A stretch of 64,000 nt of DNA from Oscillibacter hominis. Lineage in GTDB: Bacteria > Bacillota > Clostridia > Oscillospirales > Oscillospiraceae. Both the position numbers and the translations under genes were made by a program. Shown here one piece after another: positions 30,938 to 39,510 of this stretch. Positions within the stretch are counted from its first letter, which is position 1, and each line of letters starts with the position of its first letter. The DNA lies in contig NZ_CP060490.1 in the NCBI RefSeq assembly GCF_014334055.1, positions 1,674,001 through 1,738,000 on the forward strand, given 5' to 3'. Below the pieces are notes generated by a model that saw only the letters and a list, made by a program, of their open reading frames with translations, was not told the DNA's origin and did not search any database.

Positions 30938-31160
30938 AGATTGTTCCTCCTTTTGATTAGAAAGGCCGCGGAGCGTCTGCGTTAAAATCCCGGATTGCGT
31001 ATGACAGTGTCACCCTATTGTTGGCCGCCGCGGCGGCCATGGGGATCATACCGAGGCACATGACAAGTGAAGCAGAATTGTCAGATATCATTTCATGATG
31101 TTGTTCATTCTCCTCTCGTATTGTTGGGATCACATAAACCAACGCAGTCCGCCTGGAATG

Positions 31161-31628
31161 TTACTCCATTTTAGTGCCGCATGCTCCGCAGAACCGGATA
31201 CCCGGTGCGTTTTCCTTTCCACAACCGGCACAGATGCGTTTGGCGGGAGCCGTTGGCGCTCCGCAGCCGGGGCAGAACTTCACACCGTCCGGCAGCACTG
31301 TACCGCAGTAAGCACAGAAAGCATGCCGCTCCCGCATCTGCTCATAGGCTGTATTTTCAGGCAGCGCGGCTCCGCAGGACGGGCAAAACCGTTTGTCGGC
31401 AGTCGTCCTTTCGCCGCACCGGGGGCAGATTTTCACATTCTGCGCCAGCTGCATGGTCGCCTGATTGGCTGCATTGGCAAGCCCAGCCGCGGCAGCGGCC
31501 AGCTCCGTCTGGTTTTTTGCAATGTTTTCCTTTGCCTTTGGAGCCACCATTTCCAGAATCTTATCTTCTACAACCGTACCCACCGCGCGGCTGATGCCCC
31601 GACGGATGGAATAATCCAGCAGTCCCAT
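31161..31628 (-). CDS. Zinc-ribbon protein with three double-cysteine ribbons
   Basis: 155 residues. The N-terminal half (about 1-65) is helical and Ala-rich with no signal peptide. The C-terminal half carries six CxxC pairs (CPRCG, CPSCG, CAYCG, CPGCG, CAGCG, CGACG), enough for three zinc ribbons. ATG 31628 follows GGAGGGACTGA. Such proteins probably act as scaffolds or nucleic-acid or protein binders; no enzyme domain is seen. It is the last of a run of four zinc-ribbon genes on this strand. Cytoplasmic location is inferred. Confidence 0.8.
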   Translation of the reverse strand: MGLLDYSIRRGISRAVGTVVEDKILEMVAPKAKENIAKNQTELAAAAAGLANAANQATMQLAQNVKICPRCGERTTADKRFCPSCGAALPENTAYEQMRERHAFCAYCGTVLPDGVKFCPGCGAPTAPAKRICAGCGKENAPGIRFCGACGTKME

Positions 31629-31735
31629 TTCAGTCCCTCCTTATTTTTGTTTTGCGCCGCAGAAGCGAACCCATACCGGGTGCAAGCTCCGCCCTACAGC
31701 TGACGCAGATTGCATCGCCGGGCCCGCATTCCTGA

Positions 31736-32108
31736 CTAAGCGCTGCCCATTTTTTGGTTCCGCGCTGACCGCTCCGGTCTATCCACAGCAAAGTAGATGT
31801 TGACGAAACGCCGTCGCCATCCTTTTCCACAATCCATCTGCCCGGCCGGGATTTTGCCGATGGCGACTGCTTCCGCAATGACCGCAACATAGCCCGCTTT
31901 GACCAGATACCCCTCGCAGTGCATGATGTGAAACGAATCACAACGGGCCGCCCAGCCAGATCACAATGGCGATGCCCCCGCCATCCCCGGACAGCCAGCT
32001 GATCCCCATGAAAATGGCAAACAGGGCTGCGGAGAGTAAGACGGGCAACCGTCCAACGCCAGCTTTTCCATGAAAAAGGGTATAGCACCCTGATAGACCT
32101 GTTTTTAG
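31736..32108 (-). pseudogene. Decayed small membrane protein gene
   Basis: Two adjoining frames read like one protein broken by a frameshift. The first (from 32108) contains GCYTLFHGKAG, then a hydrophobic run with ALFAIFMGISWLSGDGGG, and stops at 31938. The second, one frame over, continues FHIMHCEGYLVKAGYVAVIA, a glycine/alanine-rich helix and FVNIYFAVDR, and stops at 31736. No start codon is left at the upstream edge, where a stop precedes the open stretch. A 165-residue frame covering 31630-32127 has neither pattern. It likely encoded a partner of the neighbouring zinc-ribbon proteins. A sequencing error at one base is the alternative. Confidence 0.5.
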
Positions 32109-32123
32109 TCAAAAATCTTTCTT

Positions 32124-32291
32124 TCAATCCGGATAAATGCCGTTTTGTTTAAGAAGCTGATCTATTTTAATAAGTAGTGCCAGCTCGCTGGGAAACAGGT
32201 AGTGTTCGCCGCCGCAGTGCAGGATACCCTGCCAAGTATGATATTCACAGGATTGAATGCAGATTTCAAAGTGCAGGCCGGGTTTCTCCAT
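32124..32291 (-). CDS. Small WQG-motif protein
   Basis: 55 residues beginning MEKPGLHFEIC. Residues about 18-45 hold a pattern (HTWQGILHCGG, then FPSELALLIKIDQLL) resembling the C-terminal half of the protein at 62736-63191 (SWQGTVAWLEE, then FRSVLELSMLLNSAL). No known function. The ATG at 32291 has GGAGGG nine bases upstream; an ATG at 32300 touches the site and is too close. It lies within the zinc-ribbon gene run, six bases after the previous stop. Confidence 0.55.
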   Translation of the reverse strand: MEKPGLHFEICIQSCEYHTWQGILHCGGEHYLFPSELALLIKIDQLLKQNGIYPD

Positions 32292-32296
32292 CCTGT

Positions 32297-32794
32297 TCAT
32301 CCCTCCAGCCTCGCACCGCATTCACCGCAGAATCTCAGCCCCCCGGCAACCGCAGCTCCGCACTCCGGGCAGGTTTTCGTCTGAGGCGCTGCCGGCGCTT
32401 CCAGCTTGCCGCCGCACTCACAGCAGAACTTGGTGCCGGGAGAATTGACCTTTCCACAGGCCGCGCACGCAATACCGGATGCGGTGTGGACAGGTACGGC
32501 GGGGGCAGCTTTTTCTGCTTCGTTTTCCGCTTTGATGCGGTCAATCTCCACCTGGGCCTCCGCCATGGCGTCATAATGCGCCTTTGCCGAATGGCAGAAC
32601 TCCAAAATCTCGGGTGCCGCCTCGCCGGTTTCGGCATATTTCGCGTAGTAGAACTCGCCGATCTTCTTCAGATCCTCACCTGCAGCGGACCGCTCGGTGC
32701 TGATCTTGGAGTTGAGCTTCGTGGTTTCAATGGCGTCGTTGGTTTTATCCCCGATGTTTTTCGCCAAATCGTTCAGCTTATCAAAAAATGCCAT
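32297..32794 (-). CDS. Helical protein with C-terminal double zinc ribbon
   Basis: 165 residues. The N-terminal about 105 residues are helical and probably coiled coil (AFFDKLNDLAKNIGDK, then long charged helices). Four CxxC pairs follow at the C-terminus (CAACG, CCECG, CPECG, CGECG). This layout is common in Firmicutes cytoplasmic zinc-ribbon proteins of unknown role. ATG 32794 follows GGGAGGAAAATAGC. It is one of a cluster of related small genes on the same strand. Confidence 0.82.
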   Translation of the reverse strand: MAFFDKLNDLAKNIGDKTNDAIETTKLNSKISTERSAAGEDLKKIGEFYYAKYAETGEAAPEILEFCHSAKAHYDAMAEAQVEIDRIKAENEAEKAAPAVPVHTASGIACAACGKVNSPGTKFCCECGGKLEAPAAPQTKTCPECGAAVAGGLRFCGECGARLEG

Positions 32795-32843
32795 GCTATT
32801 TTCCTCCCACTTTTGTTTCGTTATGAGTGTGTGTTAGTTCCTG

Positions 32844-33116
32844 TCACCTGGCCTGCTCCAGCCGCATACCGCAGCATGGGCAATACTCCGAGCCCTGTGC
32901 GGCCACCGCGTCGCAGGCGGGGCATATCCGGTGGCTCAGCCGATAGGCGTCGTACAATGTGTCAGTCGGCAGCTCTGCGCCGCACTCCTTGCAGAAATGC
33001 TGCGCCGCGCTCGCTCCTACTCCGCACCGTGGACAGACCTTGAGCCGTTTCATGACCTCCGGGCCGAACCCATAATAGGTCAGGTAATCCAACTTAAATA
33101 CATCACCGCAGTTCAT
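32844..33116 (-). CDS. Small double zinc-ribbon protein
   Basis: 90 residues. A short N-terminal LDYLTYYGFG segment is followed by four CxxC pairs (CPRCG, CKECG, CPACD, CPCCG), two zinc ribbons. The ATG at 33116 overlaps the previous gene's stop (ATGA) and has AAAGGAG upstream, so it is coupled to that gene; a longer frame to 33332 is an overlap artefact. Function unknown. Confidence 0.78.
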   Translation of the reverse strand: MNCGDVFKLDYLTYYGFGPEVMKRLKVCPRCGVGASAAQHFCKECGAELPTDTLYDAYRLSHRICPACDAVAAQGSEYCPCCGMRLEQAR

Positions 33117-33484
33117 TTGCCGCTCCTTTCTCGTCGGAGTTTTGCTCCGCATTCTCGGCAAAAGCCATCGGAAGCCTGAGTTTGGACACCGCAGCGCGGG
33201 CAGTAGACGGGAGATTCCTCCCAGGGCGTGCAAATTACACATTCCGCCGCTTCCGGGTTGAACATCGCGTCGGATACCCACTTGCCACATTTCCCACAGC
33301 GGTTGAAATACCGTCTGCCCTCGGCTTCCCATGCAAGGAGCAGTTCTTCCTCGGTTGTATCGGCATGCATGATCTCCGTGGTGGCCATCGCCATGCCAGA
33401 TTGCTCACAGAAAAAGCGATAGCGGTTTCCCCCCGTATCCGAGATGACTTTGTACCGGGCTGTCTTGTGTTCAGACTTCTCCAA
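33113..33484 (-). CDS. Zinc-ribbon protein, probable TTG start
   Basis: 123 residues. The N-terminal part (TARYKVISDTGGNRYRFFCE) looks like a small beta domain, followed by CGKCG, CVIC, CPRCG and CRECG pairs. TTG 33484 with AGGAGG seven bases upstream is the best start; the frame runs on to 33595 without a site. It is first in the zinc-ribbon run and overlaps the next gene by four bases. It resembles proteins with a degraded zinc-finger tail; no function assigned. Confidence 0.72.
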   Translation of the reverse strand: MEKSEHKTARYKVISDTGGNRYRFFCEQSGMAMATTEIMHADTTEEELLLAWEAEGRRYFNRCGKCGKWVSDAMFNPEAAECVICTPWEESPVYCPRCGVQTQASDGFCRECGAKLRRERSGK

Positions 33485-33833
33485 TTGTACACCTCCTTTG
33501 CTCGTATTCCAGATCGCTGTCAAAAGGAATTTTATGTTGATTCTGTCAACATCCCGTATTATATTGGGAAAGGGATTGGGAAACCTCCGTTCCACAGTTC
33601 AAGTAGATGTGAGGCCCTTTCGCGTTTCCCCTTTGCTACTTTGGCTGACCTTTGGCAGGTTTTCTTTTAGGCGCGCCCTGATTACCCTTCATCTTACGGA
33701 TTTTCCACAATTTGTCCCTACCCCAAATGCCAAAAAGGGTAGGGAAACCGAAAATATTTTTTGAAAAAGCCTGATTTTTTCGGCCTTGGCCTCAAAATTT
33801 GGGCAGGACAACCACCAAAGGAGGAAAACCCAT
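33485..33833. other. Intergenic region with inverted repeat between divergent operons
   Basis: About 350 bases separating the zinc-ribbon run from the binding-protein operon. The only clear structure is the repeat TCCCTACCC (33715-33723) / GGGTAGGGA (33737-33745) about 90 bases before the lipoprotein start, followed by an A/T-rich tract. It may be an operator or leader hairpin. No gene is supported. Confidence 0.5.
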
Positions 33834-35144
33834 ATGAAACAATTTCTTGCATCCTTGCTGCTGATTCTCTGCCTCACTGGGTGCGGCAGTACGCAAAAAC
33901 TTGATCCGAAGAACCCGGTCACAGTCACCATGTGGCACAATTACGGCGGGGATATGCAGGAGTCCATGGACTACCTCATCGACAAGTTCAACTCCACCGT
34001 TGGCAAGGAACAGGGCATCGTCATCAACGTGACGGCCATCTCGTCCAGCTCTGAACTCAACGAGAGCCTGAATATGATTGCCAATGGCGATCCCGGTGCG
34101 CCGGAGATGCCGGACATCTTCACCGGATACCCCAAGATCGCGGTGCTGTTTCAGGAGAAGGGGATGCTGGTGAATCTGGACAACTACTTTACCGCCGAAG
34201 AACTCTCCGCCTATGTGGACGCCTTCGTGGAAGAGGGACGGCTCTCGGACGGAGGGCTGTATGTATTCCCACTGGCGAAATCCACAGAGATTCTCTATCT
34301 GAACCAGACGCTGTTTGACCGTTTCGCCGCCGAGACGGGCGCAAAAGTGGAACAGCTGTCCACATTTGAAGGGCTTGCGGAGCTGTCCCGGCTCTACTAC
34401 GGCTGGTCCGGCGGTAAGCAGTTCTATTCCGCCGACTCCTGGTTCAATGTGGCGGAAGTTGGCATGGTACAGCTGGGCGAGAGTCTTTTTGACGATGCCG
34501 GCATGCTCTCGCTGAACAGCGACGCTTATGCCCATATTTTTGAAACGATCTATTGTCCTTCAGTTGAGGGCGGCTTCGCCGTTTACGACGGTTATTCCTC
34601 CGACTTGTCCAAGACTGGGGACTTGGTCTGCTCCACCGGCTCATCTGCCGGCATCCTGTTCTACGGCGATACCATCACTTATTCGGACGGAACGGTAGAG
34701 GACGTGGAGTACAGCATCCTGCCGTATCCGGTGTTTGAAGGCGGGCAGACGACCGCCCTTCAGCGGGGCGGCGGATTGATGGTGGCAAAGTCCGACGAAA
34801 AGACGGAATGCGCTGCGTCGGTATTTCTCAAATGGCTGACAGCCTCGGAGCAGAATATGCTGTTCATCTCCAGCACCGGCTACCTGCCGGTGACAAAGCA
34901 GGCATTTGAGCAGGACATGGCAGGACATATGGAGTCCCTGGATGATGCCCGCATCCGGAAAATGCTGACGGCGGTGCTGTCCATGTACGAAAATTATGAC
35001 TTGTTTACCGCACCCAGCTTCAGCACCTTTGACGCAATAAGCAAGTCGTATGAAGAGGATTTTAAGGCGCTGCTGACCGAGCAGCGCCAGCTGGGAGCGG
35101 AGGCATTATCTGTGCAGGATGCCCTGACTCTGATACGGAAATAA
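33834..35144 (+). CDS. Extracellular solute-binding lipoprotein (family 1), no permease nearby
   Basis: 436 residues. A lipoprotein signal ends at LCLTGC (Cys17). The body has the ABC-type sugar-binding protein fold: VTVTMWHNYGGD near the N-terminus, DIFTGYPKIAVLFQEKG, YVFPLAKSTEILYLNQ, and C-terminal AASVFLKWLTASEQ. No ABC permease or ATPase gene accompanies it. Instead a membrane-bound LuxR regulator follows 38 bases later, so it may present ligand to that sensor. The ATG at 33834 follows AAAGGAGG; the frame upstream is not preceded by a site. Confidence 0.88.
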   Translation: MKQFLASLLLILCLTGCGSTQKLDPKNPVTVTMWHNYGGDMQESMDYLIDKFNSTVGKEQGIVINVTAISSSSELNESLNMIANGDPGAPEMPDIFTGYPKIAVLFQEKGMLVNLDNYFTAEELSAYVDAFVEEGRLSDGGLYVFPLAKSTEILYLNQTLFDRFAAETGAKVEQLSTFEGLAELSRLYYGWSGGKQFYSADSWFNVAEVGMVQLGESLFDDAGMLSLNSDAYAHIFETIYCPSVEGGFAVYDGYSSDLSKTGDLVCSTGSSAGILFYGDTITYSDGTVEDVEYSILPYPVFEGGQTTALQRGGGLMVAKSDEKTECAASVFLKWLTASEQNMLFISSTGYLPVTKQAFEQDMAGHMESLDDARIRKMLTAVLSMYENYDLFTAPSFSTFDAISKSYEEDFKALLTEQRQLGAEALSVQDALTLIRK

Positions 35145-35182
35145 AAAGCACTCGACATTCGGCAAAGGAGGGAGGAGCAGCC

Positions 35183-36865
35183 ATGCAAATGCTGAAACAG
35201 GCATTTACCCTGTGGAAAAGCGAACGGCACCACAAGGGCACGATCCTGCAGCACCGGCTGATCCTCTTTTTTATCAGCCTTGCGGCCTTTCTGATTTTCG
35301 CCTTCGCTCTGCTGCTGATGCTGTTTGGCATCAACGGAAAGGATGAGAAAGCCCTGCGCACCTATTTCGACAATGAGCTGACTCATATCTCAGGCGCAGT
35401 CTATGACGATTCCGGGCGGCTCTCGGTTGACGGGATCAGCATGGCGGAAACGCTGGCAGCTTCCTGTGACAGTTTCTTTGTCGGGTACGGGATTACCGCG
35501 GAAGAGCTGCCCGCCAACCCCGACCTGATTGAGCCGCTGCTCTCCGGCCAGATGCAGACGCTGCTGGCAAGCATGAACAGCCGCTCCTGCGGCGGCGTGT
35601 TCCTTCTCTTAGATGCCACCGTGCGCCCGGACGCGGAGAATGCGGAAAACTCCCGAGCGGGCATCTTTCTGAAAAAGACGCAGCCTACCTCCACGCAGTC
35701 TGTGGGCGTCAAAAACCATTATCTGCGGGGACCGGCGCAGGCGGCGCGGGACCATGGGGTGGAATTGCTGGGCCAATGGAGCATGGAGTTTGACATTTCG
35801 GAGGAGGATTTCTTCCGCGACGTCATGGATACCGCCCGGCAAAACAAAGATTTGTCCCTGTCCCGACTCTATTACTGGACGGATCGTGTCACGCTCAAGG
35901 ATAACAGCGAGGCGGGATTTCTGCTGTGCGTACCCCTGCGCAGCCGGGACGGGACAGTGTTCGGCGTATGCGGCATCGAGGTCAGTGACCGAATGTTCAA
36001 GCAGCTGTACTGTCCCAGCGACAGCACCTATGAGAATGTCTTTACCATCGCCGCACCCGCGGACGGAAACCTCCTATGTGCCGCCAAGGGTATGATCGCC
36101 GGCAACTACTATTTGACCAGCAACCGCATTGCGGAGGATCTCACCTGCACCGACGTCAAAAACGGGCTGACGCAGCTGGCGGGAAAAGACGGCGTTTACA
36201 GCGGAGGAATGGCCTGCCTGCGGCTGTACCCCTCCGGCTCCCCTTACGCAGAGGAAACATGGGCGGTGGCGGTTGCCATGCCGGACTTCCTGCTGGATGC
36301 GGCAGTTCGGGGCAATTCCCTGTATCTCATTATCATCATCCTTTTCCTGCTGCTGTTGAGCCTGGGGATCTCCGTGGTCATCAGCCAACGCTATTTGCAG
36401 CCGGTGAACCACGCACTGGACTCCATCCGCAGCAACACCTACGTTCAGGGAGGCAGCGAGTATCTGGAGATTTCCGACCTTTTTGATTTCCTTGCAGAAA
36501 AGGATCAGGCGCATGAGGCACAGCGGGAGGCGTTGGAACAAGAGAAACAGGATGCCGCGGCCATTGCCGACAGCGCACAGCTGGAGCTATCCCGCGTGGT
36601 GGACCGCAAGCGCAAAGAGGTTGACCCGGACGCATACCAGCTGTTCCGCCAAAACCTCGTTAAGCTGACGCCAAAGGAGCGAGAGGTCTTTGATTTGTAT
36701 CTGGCGGGGAAGACCGCAAAGGAAATTGTTGTGATTCTGGACTTCTCCCCCAATGCATTGAAGTTCCACAACAAAAATATTTATGACAAGCTGGGCGTAT
36801 CCTCCCGCAAAGAACTGCTGCTGTACGCCGCACTCATGAAGCAAGAAGGGATAAAACCGATATGA
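35183..36865 (+). CDS. Membrane-anchored sensor with C-terminal LuxR-type DNA-binding domain
   Basis: 560 residues. Membrane helices at about 27-50 and 379-400 enclose an extracytoplasmic domain (about 51-375) with a Cache-like layout. After TM2 come ISQRYLQPVNHALDSI and a long coiled coil (about 440-490), then a LuxR helix-turn-helix (about 494-552) containing LTPKEREVFDLYLAGKTAKE. Fusing a sensor directly to an HTH is a one-component design, with no kinase domain visible. The preceding solute-binding lipoprotein probably feeds it signal. ATG 35183 follows GGAGGGAGG. The downstream gene overlaps by four bases. Confidence 0.85.
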   Translation: MQMLKQAFTLWKSERHHKGTILQHRLILFFISLAAFLIFAFALLLMLFGINGKDEKALRTYFDNELTHISGAVYDDSGRLSVDGISMAETLAASCDSFFVGYGITAEELPANPDLIEPLLSGQMQTLLASMNSRSCGGVFLLLDATVRPDAENAENSRAGIFLKKTQPTSTQSVGVKNHYLRGPAQAARDHGVELLGQWSMEFDISEEDFFRDVMDTARQNKDLSLSRLYYWTDRVTLKDNSEAGFLLCVPLRSRDGTVFGVCGIEVSDRMFKQLYCPSDSTYENVFTIAAPADGNLLCAAKGMIAGNYYLTSNRIAEDLTCTDVKNGLTQLAGKDGVYSGGMACLRLYPSGSPYAEETWAVAVAMPDFLLDAAVRGNSLYLIIIILFLLLLSLGISVVISQRYLQPVNHALDSIRSNTYVQGGSEYLEISDLFDFLAEKDQAHEAQREALEQEKQDAAAIADSAQLELSRVVDRKRKEVDPDAYQLFRQNLVKLTPKEREVFDLYLAGKTAKEIVVILDFSPNALKFHNKNIYDKLGVSSRKELLLYAALMKQEGIKPI

Positions 36866-37089
36866 CGCTTGCGGATAGATTAAATCAAATTATTCGGGAG
36901 CAGGGCATCTCCAAGAGCGAGTTCGCCCGCAGGCTCGGCATCTCCCGCAATTATGTCTATATCCTCACCGGCAACAGCAGAAAAGGCAGCCCCACGGGCA
37001 AAAACATTTCGCCATCGCTTGCCAAGCTGATCGCCATTGAGTTCGGCTATCCTGAGAAATGGATATTGACCGGTGAAAGAAACAGCTGA
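36862..37089 (+). CDS. Small XRE-family DNA-binding protein
   Basis: 75 residues, almost entirely an XRE/Cro helix-turn-helix (ISKSEFARRLGISRNYVYIL at about 15-34). The start overlaps the LuxR-type gene's stop (ATGA), so both are coupled and probably regulate the same targets. No partner toxin or phage gene is visible. A strong terminator follows. Confidence 0.85.
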   Translation: MTLADRLNQIIREQGISKSEFARRLGISRNYVYILTGNSRKGSPTGKNISPSLAKLIAIEFGYPEKWILTGERNS

Positions 37090-37114
37090 TTTTCGGAGTA
37101 ACAACAAAAAGGCG

Positions 37115-37152
37115 AAGAAAGAGACTCTCTTAAGTAAGAGAGTCTCTTTCTT
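37115..37152. terminator. Terminator after the XRE gene, usable in both directions
   Basis: Perfect 17-bp stem (37115-37131 with 37136-37152) with loop AAGT. A TTCTT run ends the right arm, and an equivalent run stands on the minus side facing the XpaC gene. Confidence 0.8.
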
Positions 37153-37277
37153 ATTGTAATGTGTGTTTCAAACAACCCGATTACGAAATAGGCACTTTTT
37201 GCCGCCATTTTGGAGAGGAAGCTGTCCATGTGGGACAGCGGGAAACTCCACCACTTCCTTTTTTGCTGCCTTTTGGT

Positions 37278-38510
37278 TCAATCGGATTCCTTGCTTTGCG
37301 CGGCGGTACCGCCCAGGTCCACGTCCTTCTTCCCCAGTCCAAAGTCACGCTCCACGCTGGCGCCGTCCCGGTTCAGCATGGTCTCCATCACCCGGATATC
37401 GCTGTCCACATCCATGTAATCCGCCGCATACAGCTCATCCAACTGGCGCTCAAAGCCCTTGATGATGGAGTCCATGGTGTCCTCGATCCGCTGCTTCGCC
37501 TGGCGCAGGTTCTCGCCCTCAATGCCCGCGGATTCAAACTCCGCGTAGGAGTCCAGAAGCTTTTGGGTAGTGGGCAGGTAGTAGTTGAGGAAGGTGGAAA
37601 TCCGGTCTTTCTTTTTGGGGTCCTCCTCCACGGCCCGGAAAATCCGGGCTGTGATCGACTCCAGATGGTCGATCTTTGCCGTCAGCACCGGGTCCGCGAT
37701 CTGGTCGTTGGCCCGGCGGATGTTGCGCAGGATACCAGAATATCCCTCCTCCGCCTCCTTGGGGGGCGGACCTTTTTCTTCTTTTGCGGCCTGCTGGCTT
37801 CTGCGCAGTTCCGCGTCCGCCTGGCCGCTGCGGAAGAAATACCCCAGCGCCACATCCAGGTAGGCGCTGGTGCCGAACACGCCCTTGTCGATCATCCGGG
37901 CCAGGTCCTTTTCCACGGTCTTCCGGCCGATGCCCAACTTTTTGGAGATGTCCTCGATGGACATGGCCTCGAACTCTCCGATCACCGCCAAATATTTCTG
38001 GTACCGGGCGGCCCGGCGGTCCATGGTCCGGCCGGCAAAGAACAGCCCGCCGCCGGCCAGAAGCCACGCCAGATTCTGCAATAGCTCCCACAGCTCATAG
38101 CGGTCCACCCCCAGCCAGAAGATGGTATCCAGCGTTTCGGCAGCGGCAAAGATGCCGATGGCAGCTGCGATCACGCCCACGACCTTCATCCACCGGGCAT
38201 TGGAGGACTTCATGGCCGGGGTCCGGGTCACCTTCCGGGCCGCGGACTGCGTCCTTCTGGCGCCCTCCTGCCGGGCCCGGGGCGGCGCCACTGCGGCCCG
38301 GGGCGATGACGCCTCAGTGGCCAGAGGCGGCGGTGACTGCTGCCTCCTCTTCTTGCCGGAATCGTTGTCGGAAAGCTTCAGGAACAGCACGATCAGCGCA
38401 ATGGGCCAAATGCCTGTTGCGAACAAAAAGACAATCAGCGCCCAGGAGAGCCAGTCGCCGTCCTTTTTCCCGGTTCCGCCGCTTCCATAGTTGTATTGAT
38501 TCCCGCTCAT
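37278..38510 (-). CDS. xpaC: XpaC-type protein (5-bromo-4-chloroindolyl phosphate hydrolysis family)
   Basis: 410 residues. The N-terminal membrane segment is at about 20-43, a Pro/Arg-rich linker at 50-95, and further hydrophobic segments at about 108-128 and 145-160. Next comes a winged-helix-like stretch (MSIEDISKKLGIGRKTVEKD) and a helical C-terminal domain typical of XpaC (FLNYYLPTTQKLLDSYAEF). In this family the enzymatic name is historical and the true role, often near TelA-like proteins, is unclear. ATG 38510 overlaps the stop of the DUF896 gene (ATGA), so it belongs to this operon. Confidence 0.85.
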   Translation of the reverse strand: MSGNQYNYGSGGTGKKDGDWLSWALIVFLFATGIWPIALIVLFLKLSDNDSGKKRRQQSPPPLATEASSPRAAVAPPRARQEGARRTQSAARKVTRTPAMKSSNARWMKVVGVIAAAIGIFAAAETLDTIFWLGVDRYELWELLQNLAWLLAGGGLFFAGRTMDRRAARYQKYLAVIGEFEAMSIEDISKKLGIGRKTVEKDLARMIDKGVFGTSAYLDVALGYFFRSGQADAELRRSQQAAKEEKGPPPKEAEEGYSGILRNIRRANDQIADPVLTAKIDHLESITARIFRAVEEDPKKKDRISTFLNYYLPTTQKLLDSYAEFESAGIEGENLRQAKQRIEDTMDSIIKGFERQLDELYAADYMDVDSDIRVMETMLNRDGASVERDFGLGKKDVDLGGTAAQSKESD

Positions 38511-38722
38511 TCCCCGTCCCTCTTCCGCAGCTTCCGCCGAGCGCCGGTCTTCTCATCCACAATCACCGTGTGGGAGAGCTGCGCATCCAAATTTCCCACC
38601 ACGGCGCGGACATACTCCTCTCGCAGGAGCTGCCGCTCCTCCATCTCGGCCGGGGTCAGCCCCTCCGGCGTCCGTGCCTTACGGCTGAGTTCGTTGATGC
38701 GGTCTATTTTCTTCTGTTCCAT
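38507..38722 (-). CDS. DUF896 family protein (YnzC-like)
   Basis: 71 residues. It shows the DUF896 pattern KKIDRINELSRKARTPEGLT followed by R-E-E-Y and a C-terminal basic tail. YnzC-type proteins are small helical hairpins tied to stress physiology and RNA metabolism, with no known activity. The ATG at 38722 is preferred to the longer frame. Downstream of YlmH in this operon. Confidence 0.9.
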   Translation of the reverse strand: MEQKKIDRINELSRKARTPEGLTPAEMEERQLLREEYVRAVVGNLDAQLSHTVIVDEKTGARRKLRKRDGE

Positions 38723-38730
38723 CCAATCCC

Positions 38731-39510
38731 TCACACATATCGCCTCAGCAGGATGGCCGTGCGCCCTTTGCGGCTCATGCCCCCCACCTCTGCGATCTCA
38801 AATTTGCCAAATCCCCGGGCTGTGATCACATCCCCGGCCTTCACCGTCCGGTCGCCCTTGGTGCACTCCTGCCAGTTCAGCTGCACTCGCCCGGAGGCGA
38901 TCAGTTCCGCGGCCTTGCCGCGGCTCATGGAAAACCCCGAGGCCGCCACAGCGTCCAGCCGCAGCGTCATCACCGTGTCCCGGATCTCCTGAACCTTGAC
39001 CTGGGGCACAATCAGCTCCGCGGCTGCGATCTCCCGCACCCGCAGCGCCGTCCTACCCGCGCTGGCCCAGCTCTGGATCAGGAAGTCCGCCACCGTGTCC
39101 AATACCACCAGGTCACAGGAGCCCTCCTCTACCAGGATATCCCCCACGGTTTCCCGTGCCACACCCATCCCCATAAGGCTTCCCAAAAAGTCCCGGTGGG
39201 TCAGCTTGTCCTCTTTGCGGAACGAACAGCGGAGAAACCGCAGGTCATCGCCGCCATACTGCTCCATCCAGTCCGGGAGGCAGGCCAGCACCTTCCGCTC
39301 CGCGCCCTCGTATCCACCGGAGAACACGCCTCTCCCCCCGGCAAGCTTCAGTACCTCCTGCACGGCGGACTGCTCCTGGGGGCTCAAAAAGGCAGTATGG
39401 GCCGGCACGTTTCTCCGCTCGGCCTGTTCCATCTTGTCCAAAACCCGGGCCAGCAAGAGCCGCTCCTCGCCGCTTCTTGCCATCCGGTCCAAAATCATCT
39501 TCTTATCCAT
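38731..39510 (-). CDS. ylmH: S4-domain RNA-binding protein, YlmH-like
   Basis: 259 residues. The N-terminal alpha/beta domain is at about 70-150 (FLGSLMGMGVARETVGDIL), with the S4 RNA-binding domain at about 183-250 (MSRGKAAELIASGRVQLNW). Members bind structured RNA; YlmH-type proteins act in ribosome rescue and cell-division-linked functions in Gram-positive bacteria. ATG 39510 overlaps the end of the upstream ABC gene by eight bases, so it is co-transcribed with it. Confidence 0.9.
   Translation of the reverse strand: MDKKMILDRMARSGEERLLLARVLDKMEQAERRNVPAHTAFLSPQEQSAVQEVLKLAGGRGVFSGGYEGAERKVLACLPDWMEQYGGDDLRFLRCSFRKEDKLTHRDFLGSLMGMGVARETVGDILVEEGSCDLVVLDTVADFLIQSWASAGRTALRVREIAAAELIVPQVKVQEIRDTVMTLRLDAVAASGFSMSRGKAAELIASGRVQLNWQECTKGDRTVKAGDVITARGFGKFEIAEVGGMSRKGRTAILLRRYV

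Noticed and set aside
30957..31142. A 61-residue minus-strand frame
   Set aside because: No ribosome site, no motif, and it is shorter than expected by chance in this composition.
31630..32127. A 165-residue minus-strand frame
   Set aside because: Its translation has no membrane or domain pattern, while two other frames in the same place carry a recognisable broken membrane protein.
36862..37089. Antitoxin of a toxin-antitoxin pair
   Set aside because: The small XRE protein overlaps a sensor-regulator gene, and no toxin-like gene is adjacent.
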